A stretch of 13,740 bases of DNA from Thauera sp. UBA6194 (GTDB taxonomy: Bacteria; Pseudomonadota; Gammaproteobacteria; Burkholderiales; Rhodocyclaceae), in contig DITC01000015.1 of assembly GCA_002422685.1 (NCBI GenBank), positions 1 through 13,740 of the forward strand. Reading direction: 5' to 3'. Made by a program: the position numbers and the translations under genes. The first letter of the stretch is position 1; each line of letters begins with the position of its first letter. The notes below the pieces were generated by a model. That model worked only from the letters and a program-made list of their open reading frames with translations. It was not told where the DNA came from and did no database searches. Of this stretch, positions 1 through 5,340 are shown in pieces.

Positions 1-172
1 GCTCGTGCTCCCTGAGAAACGGAAGCCGAAGCATGCGGGCTCACACTGAGCTACGTATGAATGGGGTTCGTGGAGCGCTTACCCTGATAGGGCATATGTC
101 GAAGCAAATGCCCTTCAGGCATTCGGGTCAAACAGCGGAAAATTTGACGGCTGGAAAGGCCGTGGCGGGCGG
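1..172. other. Gene-poor left edge of window
   Basis: I see no supportable gene here. Downstream of the minus-strand antitoxin gene, where its toxin partner would be expected, the longest minus-strand frame starting near 122 is about 23 codons and resembles no toxin. A small inverted repeat (AATGCC / GGCATT, loop CTTCA, 107-123) lies about 50 bp after the antitoxin stop and could be a weak terminator, but it has no T-tract. Confidence 0.4.
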
Positions 173-430
173 TTAGCCGTGGCAGGACGCGGCCTCGATC
201 TCGGCGATCCCCTCGTCTTCGGGGACGCCGTCATACCCGGCCTCGATGCGCTGGCAAAGCGCATCGAAACGCGCCTGCATGCGGCGGATGCGCTCGAACA
301 GGCGCGCATCGACGAGTGCTGCGACGGGCTTGCCGTCCGTGTTGATCACCACGCTGTCGTGGCGGCACTGCACCTGGTTGAGCATCTCGCCGAGGTTCTG
401 GCGAAAGCTGACGGCGCTGGCTTGAATCAC
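173..430 (-). CDS. Phd/YefM-type antitoxin, apparently orphan
   Basis: An 85-residue protein that looks like a type II antitoxin of the Phd/YefM (prevent-host-death) family: an N-terminal DNA-binding/dimerisation part and a C-terminal tail that would normally wrap a toxin. The start VIQASAVSFRQNLGEMLNQV matches the usual family opening (short beta strand, then SxFRxNLGExL helix), followed by VVINTDGKPVAALVD (about 32-46) and a charged C-terminal helix. The GTG at 428-430 is chosen because it places the family N-terminus correctly; the open frame continues far upstream, but that part is antisense to other genes. No toxin gene follows in the 172 bp left in the window. Its start lies 26 bp from the divergent start of the neighbouring toxin remnant and directly abuts a palindrome, so both may share one operator. 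Family call fairly sure; start moderately sure. Confidence 0.72.
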   Translation of the reverse strand: MIQASAVSFRQNLGEMLNQVQCRHDSVVINTDGKPVAALVDARLFERIRRMQARFDALCQRIEAGYDGVPEDEGIAEIEAASCHG

Positions 431-450
431 TGTAATCGAACGATTACACT
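422..450 (+). promoter_or_regulatory. Candidate promoter of the toxin-antitoxin remnant operon
   Basis: TTGAAT at 422-427 and TACACT at 445-450 are separated by exactly 17 bp, each matching four of six consensus bases of a sigma-70 promoter. Transcription from it would begin near 457, which is the ATG of the toxin remnant, so the mRNA could be leaderless or nearly so. No convincing Shine-Dalgarno lies before that ATG (only AAGG, one base away). Inferred from sequence alone. Confidence 0.4.
431..448. promoter_or_regulatory. Perfect inverted repeat, probable antitoxin operator
   Basis: TGTAATCGAACGATTACA is a perfect 8-bp inverted repeat around a central AA. It fills the spacer and overlaps the -10 element of the candidate plus-strand promoter, and it touches the start codon of the minus-strand Phd-like gene. 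Type II antitoxins characteristically repress their own operons through such short palindromes. Which of the two neighbouring antitoxins binds it cannot be told from sequence. Confidence 0.6.
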
Positions 451-456
451 CAAGGC

Positions 457-650
457 ATGTACACGATCTATCAACTGCCCGAATTCGACGCTTGGCTGTC
501 TGGCATCCAGGACGGCATGACACGCCGTCGTTTGGGGCGCCGGCTGGAGAAGGCGCGGTGCTGATCGTGATGCTGGGCGGTGGCGACAAGTCGACGCAGG
601 CCGCCGATATTGCCAGGGCCATCGCGCTGGCTGGAACACTGGAGGACTGA
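457..650 (+). pseudogene. Broken RelE/HigB-like toxin (HI1419 type)
   Basis: Remnant of a RelE/ParE-superfamily toxin of the 'addiction module killer protein' type found directly upstream of HI1420-like antidotes. The first 33 codons (from ATG 457: MYTIYQLPEFDAWLSGIQDG, then MTRRRLGRRLEKA) match the N-terminus and run into a stop at 562-564. The C-terminal part (GAVLIVMLGGGDKSTQAADI onward, to TGA 648-650) is intact but in another frame, beginning near 552. The two parts sum to about 65 residues against roughly 95-100 in the family, so some 30-35 residues are missing: the central sheet with the conserved GxG/FGPGxR region. The junction at about 550-558 is a deletion not divisible by three, possibly at a GGCGC microhomology. 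The product should be inactive. The antitoxin gene starts 3 bp after the stop. Confidence 0.82.
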
Positions 651-653
651 ACG

Positions 654-962
654 ATGACCCGCAAGATCAAGATTGCCGAGCTGCCCGAGTTCGACATGGC
701 CGCGCACCTGCCCGACGAGCGGGCGATTGCCGAGTACCTGACCGTGGTGCTGGAAGAGAACGATCCTGCCGCGCTCGCCGATGCGCTGGGGACGGTCGCC
801 CGTGCGCGCGGCATGACCGAGATCGCCAAGGCGTCGGGCATGACCCGCGAGGCGCTGTACAAGGCCTTGCGCCCCGATGCACACCCGCGCTTCGAGACGA
901 TCAGCCGGGTGTGTGCCGCACTGGGCGTCAAGCTGGTTGCCCAGGTGGCGCATACGACCTGA
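654..962 (+). CDS. Addiction-module antidote protein, HI1420/HigA-like
   Basis: A 102-residue antitoxin of the HI1420 'putative addiction module antidote' family (HigA-like, XRE-type helix-turn-helix). It would neutralise the toxin encoded immediately upstream and probably repress the operon. The N-terminal MTRKIKIAELPEFDMAAHLP and DERAIAEYLTVVLEENDPAA are typical of the family. The helix-turn-helix spans about residues 60-95 (MTEIAKASGMTREALYKALR, then ETISRVCAALGVKL). The length is normal and no lesion is visible. It begins 3 bp after the toxin remnant, as in intact operons. Because that toxin is destroyed, this antitoxin is now unpaired; it may persist as an autoregulator, act against a homologous toxin elsewhere, or be on its way to loss. 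Confidence 0.88.
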   Translation: MTRKIKIAELPEFDMAAHLPDERAIAEYLTVVLEENDPAALADALGTVARARGMTEIAKASGMTREALYKALRPDAHPRFETISRVCAALGVKLVAQVAHTT

Positions 963-1130
963 CACTCCAAGGTGTAGCCGCCAGCGTCATACCGAATCGC
1001 CCAGTTGTAGCCACAGCCCACCCGCGGCATTGACTCGCCGCTGCCAACACGCGCAATGTCTTCGTGCCCACCGGGAGCGCACGCGAAACCGCTGGCCAGC
1101 ACCACAACAAAACCCACAGGAGACAAGACC

Positions 1131-1379
1131 ATGACCGACAAACCCAGCCCCCACATCGCCCAGAAAGCGCCCTACGCCGTCGAGGTCGAGGCGGGCAAGA
1201 AATACTTCTGGTGCGCCTGTGGCCACAGCAAGAACCAGCCCTTCTGTGATGGTTCGCACAAGGGCACGGGCTTCGCACCGACCGCCTTCACCGCCGAAAA
1301 GACCGACACGGTGTATCTGTGCGGTTGCAAGCACACTGCCAACGCGCCTTATTGCGACGGGACGCACACGAAGCTGTGA
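1131..1379 (+). CDS. Tandem CDGSH iron-sulfur domain protein
   Basis: An 82-residue protein with two short CDGSH-type [2Fe-2S] motifs: CACGHSKNQPFCDGSH (ligands Cys28, Cys30, Cys39, His43) and CGCKHTANAPYCDGTH (Cys64, Cys66, Cys75, His79). The three-Cys/one-His ligation gives redox-active, labile clusters; bacterial members are cytosolic, and their physiological role is poorly defined (redox sensing, cluster or electron transfer are proposed for the family). There is no membrane anchor, unlike mitoNEET. The ATG at 1131 follows an AGGAG at 1118-1122 with good spacing; an upstream in-frame ATG (1056) would add an unconserved, low-complexity leader. It stands alone and is convergent with the Uma2-like gene, with a terminator-like hairpin between them. 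Confidence 0.92.
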   Translation: MTDKPSPHIAQKAPYAVEVEAGKKYFWCACGHSKNQPFCDGSHKGTGFAPTAFTAEKTDTVYLCGCKHTANAPYCDGTHTKL

Positions 1380-1396
1380 CGCGGCTCCAGGCGGGA

Positions 1397-1416
1397 GGCG
1401 CCGCACAGGCGGCGCC
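1397..1416. terminator. Terminator-like hairpin between convergent genes
   Basis: GGCGCCGC-ACAG-GCGGCGCC forms a perfect 8-bp GC stem with a 4-nt loop, 17 bp after the CDGSH stop codon and 31 bp after the end of the opposing Uma2-like gene. It is followed by CCCGTCTT, a poor T-tract, so it may be a weak or bidirectional terminator. Confidence 0.5.
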
Positions 1417-1447
1417 CCCGTCTTCCCAAGGCTTTGAGGCAGCGAGG

Positions 1448-2020
1448 CTATTGATCCTCGACGCCCTCGAGCACGTCGGCCACCGGACAGCGGAAATCGA
1501 CGCTGGCGAGTTCCAGTTCCTCGTCCAGCGCGAACGGGTACAGCACCCAGTGCCCGGTTTCATCGCGCCGAAAGACCTCGATACGGCGCTGCTCGGTGGA
1601 GACCAGCACATATTCCTGCAGCGAGGCCAGCGTGCGGTAGGACGCGAACTTGTTGCCGCGGTCGTAGGCTTCGGTGGTCGAGGACAGGACTTCGACGATC
1701 AGCACCGGGTGGTGTTTCACGTGACTGGCTTCGGGCGCGCGGTCGCGCGGGTCGCAGGTTACGAGGATGTCGGGGTAGAAGAAGCTGTTGGCGGCTTCGA
1801 CATGGACCTTCATGTCGGCGATGAAGGGCTTGCAGGGTTTGCCGCGAAGCGCGGCGTGCAATAAGGCCGCGAGATTGAGCGCCGTCGTCCCGTGCGCATC
1901 CGACGCGCCGCTCATGGCAAAGACTTCGCCATCCACGTATTCGTTGCGGCCGGACTGCTCCTGTTCCCAGGCGAGATAATCGTCGGGACCGAAAGGGATC
2001 TTGGGTTGGGGCAGGCTCAT
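1448..2020 (-). CDS. Uma2 family (DUF820) PD-(D/E)XK endonuclease-like protein
   Basis: A 190-residue member of the Uma2/DUF820 family, a restriction-endonuclease-like fold common in cyanobacteria and scattered in proteobacteria, whose cellular function is not established. Family landmarks are present: RNEYVDGEVFAMSG (25-38), the catalytic-type Asp84 in FYPDILVTCDP, Glu110 in LIVEVLS, the DRGNK segment (120-124) and the LQEYVLVS strand (134-141). The nuclease core residues therefore look intact. The ATG at 2018-2020 is preceded by a GAGGA element; the longer frame to 2071 has no such support. It is transcribed towards the CDGSH gene and away from the histidine phosphatase. Such genes often behave as mobile accessory genes, but nothing here shows recent transfer. 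Confidence 0.9.
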   Translation of the reverse strand: MSLPQPKIPFGPDDYLAWEQEQSGRNEYVDGEVFAMSGASDAHGTTALNLAALLHAALRGKPCKPFIADMKVHVEAANSFFYPDILVTCDPRDRAPEASHVKHHPVLIVEVLSSTTEAYDRGNKFASYRTLASLQEYVLVSTEQRRIEVFRRDETGHWVLYPFALDEELELASVDFRCPVADVLEGVEDQ

Positions 2021-2097
2021 CGTCGTCCTCGCAGCGCATCGGGTTGGCCGTATCGAGCATAGCGGCCGCATGCAGGGGCGGCAATGCGCAAGTCGAC

Positions 2098-2117
2098 GGA
2101 GTCAGACTCGATTGATC
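2098..2117 (+). repeat. Repeat copy A (degenerate at its outer end)
   Basis: Reads GGAGTCAGACTCGATTGATC, one mismatch from the 20-bp core GGGGTCAGACTCGATTGATC found at 2815-2834 and, inverted, at 2781-2800 and 3368-3387. It lies about 88 bp upstream of the histidine phosphatase start, oriented with its GATC end towards that gene. The outer bases before it (ACGG) do not match the TCAAT of the other copies. Confidence 0.75.
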
Positions 2118-2204
2118 TGCGCCGAACCCTGCCGCAGCCCTGGCCCGGCACCTTTGTCAGGGATCAGCGGTCCACGTCAGGTCAGCTACGCCGGAGCCCC
2201 ATCC

Positions 2205-2774
2205 ATGAGACGCCTGCTCTTTTGCCTGTACCTGCTCCTCCCCCTGTCCGCCGCCGCCCAGACCCAGGCCGATGAGGCGGCGCTATGGGCGGCGCTGCGC
2301 GATGGTGGCCATGTCGCGCTGATCCGCCACGCGCTGGCGCCCGGCACCGGCGACCCGCCCGAGTTTCGCGTCGACGACTGCGGCACGCAGCGCAATCTGT
2401 CGCCCGCCGGCCGCGCGCAGGCACGCGCGATCGGCGAGCGCTTTCGCGCCAACGGCGTCGCCACGGCGGCGGTGTTCTCCAGCCAGTGGTGCCGCTGCCT
2501 GGATACGGCGCGCGAGTTGGCGCTGGGCGAGGTCACGCCCTTCGCCGGGCTCAACTCCTTCTTTGCCGGACGCGGCGACGAAGCGCAGCACACCCGCGCC
2601 GCCCGCACACTGATCGCCGAGCAGGCCGACAACGGCAAGCCGCTGGTGCTCGTCACCCACCAGGTGAACATCACCGCGCTGTCGGGCGTGTATCCGTCCT
2701 CGGGCGAGATCATCGTGATGCGGGTCGACGGGCAGGCGCTGAGCCTGGCGGGGCGAATCCGTACAGCCCCATGA
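2205..2774 (+). CDS. Secreted histidine phosphatase family protein
   Basis: A 189-residue protein of the histidine phosphatase (phosphoglycerate mutase-like) superfamily, predicted to be periplasmic. Residues 1-18 form a signal peptide (MRRLLFCLYLLLPLSAAA, cleavage near AAAQ). The phospho-acceptor motif is LIRHALAPGTGDP with Arg41-His42; the third position is Ala rather than the usual Gly of RHG. DDCGTQRNLSPAGRAQARAI follows (58-77), then SSQWCRCLDTA (92-102) with Arg97, and the second catalytic His152 in LVTHQVNITALSG. The substrate cannot be predicted. The ATG at 2205 is chosen because it starts the signal peptide; an open frame extends upstream through the repeat but lacks coding character. 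Repeat copies lie on both sides. It runs in the same direction as cutA and dsbD, but long gaps make cotranscription uncertain. Confidence 0.88.
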   Translation: MRRLLFCLYLLLPLSAAAQTQADEAALWAALRDGGHVALIRHALAPGTGDPPEFRVDDCGTQRNLSPAGRAQARAIGERFRANGVATAAVFSSQWCRCLDTARELALGEVTPFAGLNSFFAGRGDEAQHTRAARTLIAEQADNGKPLVLVTHQVNITALSGVYPSSGEIIVMRVDGQALSLAGRIRTAP

Positions 2775-2780
2775 ATTGCG

Positions 2781-2834
2781 CGATCAATCGAGTCTGACCC
2801 CATTGAAATCAATGGGGTCAGACTCGATTGATCG
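2781..2834. repeat. 54-bp perfect palindrome, two head-to-head repeat copies (B)
   Basis: Two 26-bp arms (2781-2806 and 2809-2834) are exactly complementary around a central AA. The right arm ends in GGGGTCAGACTCGATTGATC plus G; the left arm is its inverse. It begins 6 bp after the histidine phosphatase stop and lies 84 bp before cutA. The structure resembles a REP/BIME pair, the type of element mobilised by REP-associated tyrosine transposases; no such transposase is in the window. As RNA it would be a very stable hairpin that could terminate or protect the upstream transcript, though no T-tract follows. Confidence 0.92.
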
Positions 2835-2918
2835 TCATTCCGGGGGCTTGATCCTGCGCAGGTCGCTTGCGGCGTCTTTCTGCAACAATCTCGACCGTCC
2901 GCCGAAACCTGCACAGTC

Positions 2919-3281
2919 ATGACTGCTTCGCCCCCATCGCCCGCCGACGAAACCCAGCGTGTGCTGCTGGTTTTGACCAACCTGCCCGACCACGACGCCG
3001 CACTGTCCCTGGCGTCGGCGCTGGTCGAGGCGCGGCTGGCGGCCTGCGCGAACGTGCTCGCGCCCTGCACCTCCGTCTATCGCTGGCAGGCAGCGGTCGA
3101 GACCGCGCGCGAGGTGCCGGTGCTGCTGAAAACCACCGTCGCGCGCTACGCCGAGTTGGAGGCCGCAATCCGCGCGCGGCATCCGTACGAACTTCCCGAA
3201 ATCGTGGCGGTCCCTGTGGAGCGCGGCCTTGCAGGCTATCTGGCCTGGGTTGGCGCAGAAACGAGCCCGCCGTCAGACTGA
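2919..3281 (+). CDS. cutA: CutA1 divalent-cation tolerance protein
   Basis: A 120-residue CutA1 protein, normally a very stable trimer with a ferredoxin-like fold, linked genetically to copper and divalent-metal tolerance in E. coli; its exact biochemical job is still debated. Visible family motifs are RLAACANVLAPCTSVYRWQ (39-57), including the conserved Cys43, the VLLKTT strand (68-73), HPYELPEIVAVPV (88-100) and a GLAGYLAWV end (103-111). The first 12 residues are variable, as in other members, with no obvious signal peptide. No strong Shine-Dalgarno is seen before ATG 2919. It is followed after 126 bp by dsbD; the cutA-dsbD neighbourhood is classical (E. coli cutA region). A repeat copy lies on each side of this gene. 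Confidence 0.93.
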   Translation: MTASPPSPADETQRVLLVLTNLPDHDAALSLASALVEARLAACANVLAPCTSVYRWQAAVETAREVPVLLKTTVARYAELEAAIRARHPYELPEIVAVPVERGLAGYLAWVGAETSPPSD

Positions 3282-3367
3282 AAAATGGCAGGAAGCCGCG
3301 ACAGCGCAAAGTGCCGGACGCCGGATCCACTGTGCCGCCTCTTTCACCCGAGCTGTCCGCAGGCCAG

Positions 3368-3392
3368 GATCAATCGAGTCTGACCCCATTGA
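3368..3392 (-). repeat. Repeat copy C (inverted relative to copy A)
   Basis: Twenty-five bases identical to the left arm of the 2781-2834 palindrome, in the same orientation as that arm. It ends 15 bp before the ATG chosen for dsbD, so it must lie in the promoter or 5' leader of dsbD or in the cutA-dsbD intergenic RNA. Confidence 0.88.
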
Positions 3393-3407
3393 TTTTTCTG
3401 AGTCCCA

Positions 3408-5282
3408 ATGCCCTCTTCGATGCTGCCCTTGACGCTCTCGCACCGCCTCGTGAATCGACTGCTCTGGCTGTTCGCCCTGGTGGCGAGCCTGTTGGTGCTC
3501 GCGCCGGGCGCCCACGCCAACCCGATCGCGCCGGAGAAGGCCTTCGCGATGCGCGCGCAGGCGCTGGACGCGCAGACCGTCGAGGTGGTGTTCGAGGTCG
3601 CCAAGGACTACTACCTCTACGGCGACAAGTTCCGCTTCGAGGCCGAGCCCAGCTCGGTGAGCTTCGGGCCGATGGAAAAGCCCGCGGGCAAGCTCAAGCA
3701 GGATGACTTCTTCGGCGAGGTGGAGACCCACCGCGGCGAGCTGCGCATTCTGGTGCCGGTGCAGGCGCCCGAGGGCGTCACGCGCTTCGAGCTGTTCGCC
3801 ACCGTGCAGGGTTGCTGGGACGGCGGCATCTGCTACCCGCCGACCACGCAGCAGGCGTCGATCGATCTCACTGCACCGCCGAAGAAGTCCGGCGGCGGCT
3901 TCCTCGACAGCGTGCTCGGCGGCGGGTCGAGCACCTCCGCGGCACCTGTACAGGGCGCCGACGCGACCAGCCCGCAGACCGCCGCCGTCTCCAGCGACGA
4001 GACCGGCGACATCGCCGGCCTGCTCTCGGGCGCCAGCGTGCCGATCATCCTCGCCAGCTTCTTCGGCTTCGGCCTGCTGCTGGCGTTCACGCCCTGCACC
4101 TTCCCGATGATCCCGATCCTGTCGGGCATCATCGTCGGCCAGGGCAACAAGGTGTCGCACATGCGCGCTTTCACGCTGTCGCTGGCCTACGTGCTTGGCA
4201 TGGCGGTGACCTACGCGCTCGCCGGGGTCGCGGCCGGGCTGTCGGGCACGATGCTGACCGCCGCGCTGCAGAACGTGTGGGTGCTGTCGATCTTCGCCCT
4301 CGTCTTCGTGCTGCTGTCGCTGTCGATGTTCGGCTTCTACGAGCTGCAACTGCCCACCGCGCTGCAGAGCAAGCTCGCCGACACCGCCAGCCATGGCAAG
4401 GGCGGCAGCCTGGGCGGGGTGGTGGTGATGGGCGTGCTCTCCGCGCTGATCGTCGGCCCCTGCGTGGCAGCGCCGCTGGCCGGCGCGCTGCTCTACATCG
4501 CGCAGACCGGGGACGCGGTGCTCGGCGGCTGGGCGTTGTTCGTGATGGCGCTGGGCATGGGTGCGCCGCTGCTGGTGGTGGGCGTGGCCTCGCGCAGCCT
4601 GCTGCCCAAGGTCGGGCCGTGGATGGAGGGGGTCAAGAAAGCCTTCGGCGTGATGCTGCTGGCGGTGGCGCTGTGGATGCTCACCCCGGTGATCCCGCCG
4701 CTGGCGATGATGCTCGGCTGGGCGGCGCTGCTGCTGTTCTCGGCGATCTTCCTGCACGCGATCGACCCGCTGCCGCCGCAGGCCAGGGGCTGGCAGCGCT
4801 TCTGGAAGGGCGTGGGCGTGGTGCTGTTGCTGGCCGGCGCGGCAATCCTGCTGGGCGCGCTCGCCGGCTCGCGCGACCCGCTGCAGCCGCTGTCGGTGCT
4901 GCGCGCGCAGGCCGCGGCGCCGGTGAACGTGCCGCAGTTCGAGAAGGTGAACTCCATCGCCGAGCTCGACGCCCGCCTCGCACAAACCGACCGTCCGGTG
5001 ATGCTCGACTTCTATGCCGACTGGTGCGTGTCGTGCAAGGAGATGGAGCGCTTCACCTTCAGCGACGCGCGCGTGGCCGAGCGCATGGGGCAGATGCTGC
5101 TGCTCAAGGCCGACGTCACCGCCAACGACGACGAGCACAAGGCGCTGCTCAAGCGCTTCGGCCTCTTCGGGCCGCCGGGCATCATTTTCTTCGACGCCGA
5201 GGGCAAGGAGCGCGAGGGCATGCGCGTGGTGGGGTTCATGAAGGCGGAACCGTTCGCGACGGTGCTGGATCGGGCGCTCTGA
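3408..5282 (+). CDS. dsbD: Thiol:disulfide interchange protein DsbD
   Basis: A 624-residue inner-membrane reductase that moves electrons from cytosolic thioredoxin to the periplasm for DsbC/DsbG and cytochrome c maturation. All three DsbD modules are present. After a signal peptide (about 1-38, ending GAHA), the periplasmic alpha domain carries Cys136 and Cys142 (GCWDGGICYPP). A glycine/serine linker (about 161-200) precedes the eight-helix membrane core (about 208-485) with its redox pair Cys230 (FTPCTFPMIP) and Cys352 (VGPCVAAPLAG). The C-terminal thioredoxin-like gamma domain has DWCVSCK (Cys540, Cys543). Length is slightly above the E. coli protein, and no lesion is visible. The start is uncertain: ATG 3408 gives an extended signal peptide, ATG 3420 (MLPLTL) is also possible; neither has a clear Shine-Dalgarno. 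It follows cutA in the same direction, separated by a repeat copy. Confidence 0.95.
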   Translation: MPSSMLPLTLSHRLVNRLLWLFALVASLLVLAPGAHANPIAPEKAFAMRAQALDAQTVEVVFEVAKDYYLYGDKFRFEAEPSSVSFGPMEKPAGKLKQDDFFGEVETHRGELRILVPVQAPEGVTRFELFATVQGCWDGGICYPPTTQQASIDLTAPPKKSGGGFLDSVLGGGSSTSAAPVQGADATSPQTAAVSSDETGDIAGLLSGASVPIILASFFGFGLLLAFTPCTFPMIPILSGIIVGQGNKVSHMRAFTLSLAYVLGMAVTYALAGVAAGLSGTMLTAALQNVWVLSIFALVFVLLSLSMFGFYELQLPTALQSKLADTASHGKGGSLGGVVVMGVLSALIVGPCVAAPLAGALLYIAQTGDAVLGGWALFVMALGMGAPLLVVGVASRSLLPKVGPWMEGVKKAFGVMLLAVALWMLTPVIPPLAMMLGWAALLLFSAIFLHAIDPLPPQARGWQRFWKGVGVVLLLAGAAILLGALAGSRDPLQPLSVLRAQAAAPVNVPQFEKVNSIAELDARLAQTDRPVMLDFYADWCVSCKEMERFTFSDARVAERMGQMLLLKADVTANDDEHKALLKRFGLFGPPGIIFFDAEGKEREGMRVVGFMKAEPFATVLDRAL

Positions 5283-5289
5283 GCGAGTC

Positions 5290-5304
5290 AGGGGTTTTTC
5301 CCCT
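5290..5304. other. Short hairpin after dsbD, next to a TACAAT element
   Basis: AGGGG-TTTTT-CCCCT is a 5-bp stem with a 5-nt loop, just after the dsbD stop. TACAAT at 5304-5309, followed by CCCGCCTTT, resembles a -10 element for ribE, whose ATG lies 31 bp further on; no good -35 is visible. The stretch may combine a weak dsbD terminator with the rib operon promoter. Confidence 0.35.
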
Positions 5305-5340
5305 ACAATCCCGCCTTTCCCCTTACGGTTCAAACCCTTC

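Noticed and set aside
1..172. A toxin partner for the Phd-like antitoxin
   Set aside because: No minus-strand frame with PIN, Doc or RelE features begins in this stretch; a partner outside the window cannot be excluded.
963..1156. Minus-strand frame with a signal-peptide-like start (MVLSPVGFVVVLASGFACAP) and a CGYNWAIRYDAGGYTLECQ stretch
   Set aside because: It looked protein-like and lipobox-like, but it begins antisense to the CDGSH start, has no end of its own, and continues antisense through the antitoxin gene. The 168-bp gap is more simply a leader or decayed DNA; a homology search of the ~50 residues would settle it.
2001..2204. Upstream extension of the histidine phosphatase frame to 2001
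   Set aside because: The extra 68 codons run through the Uma2 promoter region and repeat copy A and would bury the clear signal peptide that begins at 2205.
2781..2834. Palindrome as an insertion-sequence end or ordinary rho-independent terminator
   Set aside because: No transposase gene or target duplication accompanies it, and no T-tract follows either arm; its single copies elsewhere fit a REP-type repeat better.
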